A stretch of DNA of 7,539 bases from Bacteroidales bacterium (lineage in GTDB: Bacteria; Bacteroidota; Bacteroidia; Bacteroidales; JALTDM01). Positions 1 through 5,838 of this stretch are shown here, piece after piece. The position numbers were made by a program, and so were the translations under genes. Under the pieces are notes generated by a model that saw only the letters and a list, made by a program, of their open reading frames with translations, ran no database searches and was not told the DNA's origin. The stretch is taken from assembly GCA_027074135.1 (NCBI GenBank), contig JALTDM010000209.1, positions 1-7,539 on the forward strand, given 5' to 3'. Position 1 is the first letter of the stretch; the number at the start of each line of letters is the position of its first letter.

Positions 1-321
1 ATTCCACATTTCCACATACTTATCCACACTTCTTTTATCTATTTGGTTAAAACCTTTAGGATTACTTACCAACTTAACTTGTATGTTTTCAACATCAATA
101 GCTTTTTTTAATTTAATACTTACTTGAACTTGAACATCTGTTTTATAACCTGAAATTATAATTGCTTCCACATATTCAATTTCTTCCAACTTATATCCCA
201 TTATTTTAAGCCATTCCTGTGCAGTTTTGTCTTTTTTCCAATTGTTAAATTTATTAACAATATCTTTTTCATTTTTAAATCCGTCTTTCGCTGTTTGAGA
301 TCCTCTTTTTACTAAATCCAT
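1..321 (-). CDS. HinP1I-like Type II restriction endonuclease, N-terminal 107 codons (3' end outside window)
   Basis: Predicted endonuclease of a Type II restriction-modification system, expected to cut unmethylated GCGC. The frame opens with ATG at 321 and stays open to base 1, giving 107 residues; HinP1I has about 247, so roughly 43% is visible. Seen: the start MDLVKRGSQTAKDGFKNEKD closely follows the HinP1I N terminus as I remember it. The segments SGYKTD (57-62), IQVKLVSN (80-87) and GFNQIDK (90-96) also correspond. Asp62, Gln81 and Lys83 reproduce the D-X18-Q-X-K active site of HinP1I at the same residue numbers. One base separates this ATG from the methyltransferase stop, and GGAGAG at 326-331 is a good ribosome binding site, so translation is probably coupled to the methyltransferase. 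By hand count the fragment is about 27% G+C, lower than the bat genes. The family assignment rests on recalled sequence, not a search. Whether the C-terminal half is intact cannot be seen. Confidence 0.88.
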   Translation of the reverse strand, partial: MDLVKRGSQTAKDGFKNEKDIVNKFNNWKKDKTAQEWLKIMGYKLEEIEYVEAIIISGYKTDVQVQVSIKLKKAIDVENIQVKLVSNPKGFNQIDKRSVDKYVEMWN

Positions 322-322
322 T

Positions 323-1135
323 TTACTCTCCATTTAAAGTAAATAAAAAATTGTTTTTCAAATATTTTTCCAAACGTTTGTTAGCTATTTCAGTATATTC
401 CTCTGATATTTCAGATCCTATCCACTTTCTACCAAGCAAATGTGCAACTTTTGCTGTTGTTCCACTTCCCATAAACGGATCATAAACTACATCTCCCTTA
501 TTTGTCCAAGTTATAATTTGGTCATACACAAGCTTTTCAGGGAAAATAGCAGGATGCTTATATGCTATCTTATCTTTTGTAGAAATGCCCCCACCAACAG
601 AATAAAAAAACACATTTCCCACTTTCTTTTCAGTTGTTCTTTCCACTTTTTTATAGTTCAAACGTCCCTCTTTCCCCCTGTTTTTCATATTTGCCAATCC
701 GTTATATTTAGTTGGTTCTGTTATTGGATTAAATGTTTTTGGAGTATCTTTTGAGAAACAAAACATATATTCAAAATGCTGATGATACCTCTTTCCTGTT
801 GTAGGCATCGGATTATTTTTATAATATATCATAGTATCGTGAATCCTAAAACCCAATTCTTTAAACCTTAGTGCTTGTTTAAAACTTGTACCTGTTTCAC
901 TTCCATTTTCGGTTTTATCAGCAACAACCCATATAATAACTCCTCCTTCCTTAAGGACACGATACAATCCTTTTATTATATCATCTAAAGGGAATTCAAA
1001 TCCTTTATAATTTCTCAAATCATCATAAGGTGGAGAAGTCATAACCATATCTACAATTTCCTCCGGCATATTTGCCATTGTATCCACACAATTCTCTGTA
1101 TATATCTTATTTATTTCAAAACCCTTAATTTTCAT
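323..1135 (-). CDS. Beta-class DNA methyltransferase, predicted N4-cytosine type, of the R-M system
   Basis: Site-specific DNA methyltransferase that transfers a methyl group from S-adenosylmethionine to protect the host from the adjacent endonuclease. Numbered from the upstream ATG at 1150, the catalytic motif IV TSPPY is at residues 38-42. HPAIFPEKL is at 199-207, and the AdoMet-binding motif I, DPFMGSGTT, is at 224-232, followed by GSEIS. Catalytic motif first and AdoMet motif near the C terminus defines the beta class. SPPY, rather than D/NPPY, usually marks N4-cytosine enzymes. The variable middle (about 80-195) should hold target recognition. At about 270 residues the length is normal and the gene looks intact. 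I start it at ATG 1135 (MKIKGFEINKIYTENC) because a TAnnTTTG promoter element covers the codons between ATG 1150 and ATG 1135; 1150 is the alternative. The stop is one base from the endonuclease ATG. The base specificity (N4-cytosine against N6-adenine) is inferred from the motif and from the GCGC partner, which contains no adenine. Confidence 0.9.
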   Translation of the reverse strand: MKIKGFEINKIYTENCVDTMANMPEEIVDMVMTSPPYDDLRNYKGFEFPLDDIIKGLYRVLKEGGVIIWVVADKTENGSETGTSFKQALRFKELGFRIHDTMIYYKNNPMPTTGKRYHQHFEYMFCFSKDTPKTFNPITEPTKYNGLANMKNRGKEGRLNYKKVERTTEKKVGNVFFYSVGGGISTKDKIAYKHPAIFPEKLVYDQIITWTNKGDVVYDPFMGSGTTAKVAHLLGRKWIGSEISEEYTEIANKRLEKYLKNNFLFTLNGE

Positions 1136-1139
1136 ATTA

Positions 1140-1147
1140 CAAAGATA
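1140..1147 (-). promoter_or_regulatory. Bacteroidetes -7 promoter element for the R-M pair
   Basis: The minus strand reads TATCTTTG, an exact match to the Bacteroidetes sigma-factor -7 consensus TAnnTTTG. It is preceded by an A/T-rich stretch with T-runs but no clear TTTG at the -33 position. It lies between two candidate methyltransferase ATGs (1150 and 1135), and transcription should begin about 4-7 nt after it, almost at ATG 1135. This would give the R-M genes their own promoter, independent of the bat operon, and a leaderless or nearly leaderless message. Confidence 0.5.
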
Positions 1148-1225
1148 CATTTTTTCAAAAAAACGAAAAAGTAAAAATCAGAAAGTCAACATCACGCGAA
1201 ACTAATAAAAATACTATTTTATTTT

Positions 1226-1996
1226 TTATATCTTCCTCACATTCTGCTTTTCAGTCCAGCCTTTGTTACCGTCAGGAAGCCTAATTTCATACCAATTGTT
1301 CAGGCTGTCGGTAATTTCCACTTTCAAGCCTTCATGAATAATCATAAGATCGTTACCCTCTTTGTCCGGAGAACTTTTTATAGTTACCGTAGGAGCAAAT
1401 ACTATGGCTTTGTTGCTTTTGATGTAACGCCTGTATTGCAAGCCCGAAAAATACAAAGACACAGAAGAAACAAAAAGACCGATTATAACGATATATAATG
1501 CTGTTTTTTTCATTGACATTGAGCGAGTAAACAAAAACCACAGGGCAGACACAACCACAATGATAAACACCACCAAAGAAGTAATTGCCCACTGGTTAGA
1601 TGACATTAAATCTGCTGTTTTGTGAACAATTTTTGTCAAGAAAAACTCCGGTACTGGTTTTATCTTATCCGTAATATATTGATTTGCAATGCTTAAGTTA
1701 TATTTAATATCCTGGTCGTTCGGAGCAAGTTTCAATGCTTTTTCGTAATAATATATGGCATCGGTGATTTTGTTTTGCTTAAAATAGGAATTCCCAAGAT
1801 TGTAATACACTTCCGGTGCAACATATCCAAGTTCAAGTATTTTTTTGTAATAATCCACGGCAGCATCATATTGCTTTCTGGAATAAGCCGCATTAGCACT
1901 ATCCAAAAGAGTTTGAGCTATTTTTATATTGTTTTCGCCAAAACTTATAGCTACCGACAAAAGGGTTAATATTATTGTTATTAAATACTTTTTCAT
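1226..1996 (-). CDS. batE: BatE: TPR, two-helix membrane protein with SH3-like C terminus
   Basis: Last gene of the bat cluster; a membrane-bound TPR protein thought to act as a scaffold within the envelope Bat complex. The 256 residues begin with a signal sequence (about 1-20, MKKYLITIILTLLSVAISFG). Two TPR units follow (about 29-60 and 63-96, with the typical VYYNLGNSYFKQNKITDAI pattern and the PND boundary). Two hydrophobic membrane helices lie at about 137-157 and 166-186. The end (about 196-256, with the NNWYEIRLPDGNKGW pattern) looks like a bacterial SH3 domain. The N-terminal TPR and the C-terminal SH3-like part would both face the periplasm. The ATG is two bases after the batD stop, so the genes are cotranscribed. 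No Shine-Dalgarno is visible. The domain order matches Bacteroidetes BatE. The molecular role is unproven in the family; the aerotolerance link comes from Bacteroides fragilis work. Confidence 0.92.
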   Translation of the reverse strand: MKKYLITIILTLLSVAISFGENNIKIAQTLLDSANAAYSRKQYDAAVDYYKKILELGYVAPEVYYNLGNSYFKQNKITDAIYYYEKALKLAPNDQDIKYNLSIANQYITDKIKPVPEFFLTKIVHKTADLMSSNQWAITSLVVFIIVVVSALWFLFTRSMSMKKTALYIVIIGLFVSSVSLYFSGLQYRRYIKSNKAIVFAPTVTIKSSPDKEGNDLMIIHEGLKVEITDSLNNWYEIRLPDGNKGWTEKQNVRKI

Positions 1997-1998
1997 AA

Positions 1999-3813
1999 TT
2001 ATCCGATTTTTTGATTCATTTTTACAATCATTTCCGATGCTTTCTTATAGAAATCTTTCATATCGATTCTTTGCGACTCAGGTGCAAATCTTTGGAAATC
2101 TGCATCTTCTATCAACGACAAATAACTATTAATAAGTTCGCTATCAACACCTTTGCTTTCAAGTTTTTGCCTTGCATTATCTTTGTTCAAGTCTGCTATA
2201 GGAATGTTAAGTTTGTCCGATAACAATTGCCAAAGAGCTTTTGCAATTTCTTCGTAGAATGCTTTTTCGTCTTGTTTTTTCATTGCTGCTTCTGCTGCTT
2301 TGAGGCGTTTTTTGGCAATTTTAAGAGCACGTTTATTTTTAACTCTTGCAATATCAGCATTTTCTTTTATCTGTTTCCTTCGCAACAGCACTACAAGTAT
2401 TGCCAAAAGCAATACAACAACGTAACTCAAAAAGAAATTCACTGATGTGATGTAATAATTCGTTTTGCGGTTGAATTTTTTAACCCTTTGTTTAATAAAC
2501 CTGATATCTTTACCCAAATATTTTATGTCTTCCTTGTGAAATGCCGTTGTTAGCGGTCCGCTTTCTTCGCCTTCCCCTTTTTCAATGTTAAGTATGATTT
2601 TATCCGATGTAAGTGTTTTATATTTCTTTTCGCTCAAGTCAAAATATGTAAACTTAACAGGCGGTATTTCAAATTTGCCTGCGTGACGCGGAATAAATAC
2701 ATATTCAAAAGTCCTACTTCCAACTGTACCGGATTCCGTATTACGGATTTTTTGTGTTTCTTTCGGATCGTATGTTTCAAAGTCAGGCGGTAAATTTACT
2801 TTTGGAATATCAAACAACCTGAGATTACCTTTTCCTGAAATAGTTACTTTGAGAGTAATGGCATCGTTTACCTTTGCACTTGTTTTGTCTATTGAGACAT
2901 CCATATTGAAATTACCTACTCCTCCGTAAAAGTCTTCATCATCTGTAGGTGGCAAAGGCTTAACATTTATGGTAACAACAGGACTTTTTATTTTTTTCTT
3001 CACCCTTTTGTAACCACCACCCCAAAACGCCGAAAAGAAATCATCCGCATTGCTCCTTACACGTTTTCTAACCACACAAGTGATTTCTGCCGGTTCTATT
3101 TTTAACTTTCCGGACTTTTGCGGTGTAAGAATAGTCTTCTTAATAACCCCAACATTATAAATCTTCCCATGCACATTTTCACGATGCAATTGAATTTGAT
3201 CGGGAGTTGGTATGTCATCAGCCCAAAAACCTTTGAAATTCGGCAATTTTATATCGTCAAAACCAACTAAATCTTCGCGTGTGTAAATCTTTATGGTAGC
3301 AGTTAATTGCTCTCCTGCGTAAACATTTGTTTTGTTGACAAGCACCCTAACAAATAAATTATCATTGTTTGGAACTGCAGGTTCTATGTTTCTTGAATGT
3401 GATTGATTATTTTTTGCTTGAGCGGCAGATTGATCACCAACCACTTCTATTGTTAATGAATTGGAAGTAAGCTTTTTCCCTTTTACGGTTATAGTTGCAG
3501 GAGGTATTGTAAATTTACCGGTTTTGTTGGCTTGGAGATAAAAACTGTATGTATATTTTTCTTCCCTTGACACATTACCGTTAATTATACTGATACTGCT
3601 GCTGCTCGACATATTAGGGCCACCAAGCATTTCAAAGTCTTTAAAATCAGGAAAGTTCGGATTCTTCCCCCTTGCAGTTACAGTATATCTCAATTCAAAC
3701 GGCTCTCCTATAGATACCACACTTGGTGCACTAGCTCTAAATGTTACTTGTCCCCAAGCGTTATTAACTATTGCCGGTATCAAAACAGCCAATATGTAAA
3801 TTATCTTTTTCAT
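1999..3813 (-). CDS. batD: BatD: large exported, membrane-anchored oxygen-tolerance family protein
   Basis: BatD is the large extracytoplasmic member of the Bat complex. The 604 residues start with a signal peptide (MKKIIYILAVLIPAIVNNAWG, probable cleavage before Gln22). Beta-rich repeats follow: PSVVSIGEPFELRYTV (30-45), NVYAGEQLTATIKIY (163-177) and SAKVNDAITLKVTISGKGN (312-330) are successive openings of similar immunoglobulin-like modules. Each module closes with a G-K-F/L-x-I-x-P pattern (99-105, 235-241, 379-385), typical of the family. One membrane helix lies at about 460-478, followed by RRK. A charged helical cytoplasmic tail (480-604) follows, with KALWQLLSDKLNIPIADLNKD. The length is normal for BatD and I see no break. 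The ATG was chosen because it gives a complete signal peptide; an A-rich stretch rather than a Shine-Dalgarno precedes it. batE follows after two bases, but 148 bases separate this gene from batC. Confidence 0.93.
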   Translation of the reverse strand: MKKIIYILAVLIPAIVNNAWGQVTFRASAPSVVSIGEPFELRYTVTARGKNPNFPDFKDFEMLGGPNMSSSSSISIINGNVSREEKYTYSFYLQANKTGKFTIPPATITVKGKKLTSNSLTIEVVGDQSAAQAKNNQSHSRNIEPAVPNNDNLFVRVLVNKTNVYAGEQLTATIKIYTREDLVGFDDIKLPNFKGFWADDIPTPDQIQLHRENVHGKIYNVGVIKKTILTPQKSGKLKIEPAEITCVVRKRVRSNADDFFSAFWGGGYKRVKKKIKSPVVTINVKPLPPTDDEDFYGGVGNFNMDVSIDKTSAKVNDAITLKVTISGKGNLRLFDIPKVNLPPDFETYDPKETQKIRNTESGTVGSRTFEYVFIPRHAGKFEIPPVKFTYFDLSEKKYKTLTSDKIILNIEKGEGEESGPLTTAFHKEDIKYLGKDIRFIKQRVKKFNRKTNYYITSVNFFLSYVVVLLLAILVVLLRRKQIKENADIARVKNKRALKIAKKRLKAAEAAMKKQDEKAFYEEIAKALWQLLSDKLNIPIADLNKDNARQKLESKGVDSELINSYLSLIEDADFQRFAPESQRIDMKDFYKKASEMIVKMNQKIG

Positions 3814-3961
3814 CTGTTTAATTTTTTAATTCATATTGTTTATCATCCCTCTCTATTCTATCTACCCTCAAGGGAAGAAGTTAGAACCTCATATAAACGA
3901 CACAACACTAACAATTAAAATTACCCCATTAACACATTATCCTAATTACCCCATTATCACA
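3814..3961. other. batC-batD spacer, 148 bases, no gene
   Basis: This is the only long gap in the bat cluster. The part next to batC holds the 8-nt repeat array described separately. The rest shows no open reading frame of note, no TAnnTTTG element and no strong hairpin. The best inverted repeat is a 4-bp CCCT/AGGG stem near 3868-3877. The final bases before batD are A-rich, which commonly stands in for a Shine-Dalgarno in Bacteroidetes. Confidence 0.6.
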
Positions 3962-3968
3962 TTACCAA
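3920..3968. repeat. Tandem array of six degenerate 8-nt units (ATTANCNC)
   Basis: Plus-strand units in order are ATTACCCC, ATTAACAC, ATTATCCT, one extra A, then ATTACCCC, ATTATCAC, ATTACCAA. The same stretch can be read as two copies of a 25-bp unit (3919-3943 and 3944-3968) differing at a few positions. On the minus strand each unit ends in TAAT, so the array carries TAA stops in several frames. It begins at the batC stop codon, which lies inside the last unit. Short ATTA-rich tandem repeats of this kind are familiar between Bacteroidetes genes. I know of no established function. Confidence 0.75.
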
Positions 3969-4780
3969 TCTTTATCTATCTTAACCTTGTTTGCTTTTTC
4001 TTGACGCAACTTTTGAGCTTTGACTTTCTTTTGCAATTTATTTTCGTTTTGTTGCAATGCATTCAAAATCCTTTGAGCATCTTTTTTACTCATCCCCTGC
4101 TTTTGTTGTTGCTGTTGCTTTTTCTGTTGTTGTTTATTTTTATCTTGATTTTGCTTGTTTTGCTGTTGTTTATTCTTTTGTTGATTTTGTTTATTTTTAT
4201 TTTGATTGTCCTTATTCTTATTTTGTTTCTTTTTATCTTTCTTATTCTTGTTTTGGTTTTGTTTATTCTGATTTTGTTTGTTTTTCTTATTCTGCTTGTT
4301 TTGTTTATTGTTCTTTTTGTTTTGTTTTTGCTGTTGTTGTTGGCGTTTCAGCTTCTGCAAAGCTACTGATAAATTATATTTAGCATCCTTATCATTAGGA
4401 TTAAGTTTGAGAGAATTTACATAACTGCCAATGCTTTCTTTCAATTTATTGGTTTTAAGTAAGGCATTACCTATGTTGTAATACAATTTTGAAAGTTTAT
4501 TGCTATCAGTAGTAGTTTGCAAAAGCTCCGACCAAGTTTTAAGAGCCTCTTTATAATTTCCTTGTTTATACAATGCATCTCCCAAATTAAATTTCGCTTC
4601 AAATGAACTGTCACTTTTTTCTATGGCTTTTCTGTATTTTATTTCAGCTTCGTTATATTTTTGTTTTTCATAAAGTTTATTCCCTTCACGAATGTATTTT
4701 CTTTCTTGTTGTGCATTTGCGGCTGTAATACCGAAAACTACACTAAACAATACCAATATGTAAAATTTAACTCCCCTCAT
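3962..4780 (-). CDS. batC: BatC: TPR protein with an extreme Asn/Gln/Lys tract
   Basis: Exported TPR protein of the Bat complex. I start it at ATG 4780 (MRGVKFYILVLFSVVFG), five bases after the batB stop, which gives a clean signal peptide with probable cleavage after ANA; a TTG at 4789 is possible but weaker. Counted from 4780, TPR units lie at about 30-63, 64-97 and 100-133, ending in the common SLKLNPNDKDAKYNLSVAL pattern. Residues 147-228 are 82 consecutive residues made only of Asn, Gln, Lys and three Asp. The C terminus resumes ordered helical sequence with MSKKDAQRILNALQQNEN, the conserved end motif of BatC. A polar tract between the TPRs and this motif is usual in the family, but this one is strikingly pure and positively charged. 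The gene is otherwise intact. No Shine-Dalgarno is visible, so translation probably depends on coupling to batB. Confidence 0.92.
   Translation of the reverse strand: MRGVKFYILVLFSVVFGITAANAQQERKYIREGNKLYEKQKYNEAEIKYRKAIEKSDSSFEAKFNLGDALYKQGNYKEALKTWSELLQTTTDSNKLSKLYYNIGNALLKTNKLKESIGSYVNSLKLNPNDKDAKYNLSVALQKLKRQQQQQKQNKKNNKQNKQNKKNKQNQNKQNQNKNKKDKKKQNKNKDNQNKNKQNQQKNKQQQNKQNQDKNKQQQKKQQQQQKQGMSKKDAQRILNALQQNENKLQKKVKAQKLRQEKANKVKIDKDW
4097..4342 (-). repeat. Low-complexity coding tract in batC (Asn/Gln/Lys)
   Basis: Within batC, 82 codons are almost all AAA/AAG, AAC/AAT and CAA/CAG. Short words such as KQN, NKNK and QQQ recur irregularly, so it is a degenerate rather than exact repeat. Only three other residues occur, all Asp. 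The DNA is strongly strand-asymmetric in purines and liable to replication slippage. The opposite strand reads as an artificial poly-Leu/Phe/Ile frame. Confidence 0.9.
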
Positions 4781-4785
4781 CTCAA

Positions 4786-5826
4786 TCAAATTTTTATTTT
4801 GAACAAGTTATATTTATCCGAAAACTTACTTCTTCTAAACGGTATCAGAATTTCAATGATCAACAATATAATTGCAATAGCAACAAAAGGTTGAAAATAA
4901 TTTTCGTACTCGGCATAAATCTTTGATTCAATTTCTTTTTTGTCCAATTTATTCAACTCATCATAAATTAAATCTAACCCAATTCCCGAATTTGTAGCCC
5001 TAACATATGTACCGTTACCTGCCATTGCTATTTCTTGCAATATTTTTTCATTAAGTTTTGTTACAACCACATTACCGTTTTTGTCTGTCTTAAATACTTT
5101 TCTGCCGTATTTGTCACGTACCGGAATAGGTACACCTTGCGGGCTTCCTATACCTACTGTATAGATTCTGATACCTTGGGCTGCAATCTGTTTAGCTGTT
5201 TCCAATGCCGCATCATCGTGATTTTCACCATCGGTTATAAGAATAATCGCTTTGGAAATATCTTTATCACTCGTAAATGACCTTGCTGACATTTCCAAAG
5301 CTTCGGACAAATTTGTACCTTGTACGGGAACACTCTTTGTAGAAATTGTATTCAAAAACATTTTTGCGGACACATAATCGGAAGTAACCGGCACTTGTAC
5401 ATAAGCCTTACCTGCAAAAATTACAAGTCCGATGCGGTCATTGTCTAATTTGTCAACAAGTTTTTCTATTGCTCTTTTTGCAGCAGTCAGCCTGTTCGGC
5501 TTAATATCTTCTGCAAGCATACTATTGGAAACATCCAACGCAATAACAATTTCTATCCCTTTGCGTTTTACGGTTACCAATTTTGAGCCGAGTTGCGGAC
5601 CTGCCAAGCCCACACCCATAAAGAATATTGCAAAAAACAATATCCAAAATTTCCACCTAACCTTACTCAAAGAATATGAAGGTGTCAACTTTTCCACCAA
5701 TGGTGTATCACCAAATTCTTCCAATATCTTTTTGTGCCTGCTGCGGTAGATAACATAAACTACTCCTACAATCAATAAAATTACAGGCACAGAATACAAA
5801 ATATATGGATATGCAAACCTGAACAT
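4786..5826 (-). CDS. batB: BatB: membrane-anchored VWA-domain protein
   Basis: Second VWA protein of the Bat complex. The 346 residues have membrane helices at about 7-27, 60-77 and 313-330. The VWA domain lies between the last two, at about 90-290. The metal-ion-dependent adhesion site is complete: DVSNS (Asp98, Ser100, Ser102), Thr171 in QGTNLSEAL, and Asp199 in LITDGENHDD. GLVIFAGKAYVQVPVTSD is the hallmark core strand of Bat VWA proteins. It is a paralogue of the preceding BatA, sharing the VSxSMLAxDxKPNRLxAAK segment. The start follows the batA stop by 12 bases and carries the only strong Shine-Dalgarno in the bat genes. The batB TGA is five bases from the batC ATG. In this family the VWA domain binds metal and partner proteins and is thought to respond to a MoxR-type AAA+ ATPase. 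That ATPase is not in this window. Confidence 0.95.
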   Translation of the reverse strand: MFRFAYPYILYSVPVILLIVGVVYVIYRSRHKKILEEFGDTPLVEKLTPSYSLSKVRWKFWILFFAIFFMGVGLAGPQLGSKLVTVKRKGIEIVIALDVSNSMLAEDIKPNRLTAAKRAIEKLVDKLDNDRIGLVIFAGKAYVQVPVTSDYVSAKMFLNTISTKSVPVQGTNLSEALEMSARSFTSDKDISKAIILITDGENHDDAALETAKQIAAQGIRIYTVGIGSPQGVPIPVRDKYGRKVFKTDKNGNVVVTKLNEKILQEIAMAGNGTYVRATNSGIGLDLIYDELNKLDKKEIESKIYAEYENYFQPFVAIAIILLIIEILIPFRRSKFSDKYNLFKIKI

Positions 5827-5829
5827 AAC

Positions 5830-5837
5830 TCCTCCTT
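5830..5837 (-). promoter_or_regulatory. Strong Shine-Dalgarno for batB
   Basis: The minus strand reads AAGGAGGA, with 4 nt between GGAGG and the batB ATG. It lies wholly in the 12-nt batA-batB gap. The starts of batA, batC, batD and batE have nothing comparable, so batB may be initiated independently and at a higher rate. Confidence 0.75.
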
Positions 5838-5838
5838 T

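Noticed and set aside
1204..1227. A/T-only inverted repeat AATAAAA...TTTTATT after batE, a possible terminator
   Set aside because: The 7-bp stem contains no G-C pair and the minus strand has no clean T-run after it; too weak to call.
3919..3968. CRISPR-like array
   Set aside because: The units are 8 nt with no unique spacers between them, so this is a simple tandem repeat.
3836..4369. Plus-strand reading frame of 177 codons that is almost all Leu, Ile, Phe and Val
   Set aside because: It is the antisense reading of the BatC Asn/Gln/Lys tract; the hydrophobic composition follows directly from reverse complements of AAx/CAx codons, and no promoter or ribosome site precedes it.
4781..4789. 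TTG start for batC at 4789
   Set aside because: ATG at 4780 gives a standard signal peptide directly and lies a normal five bases after the batB stop.
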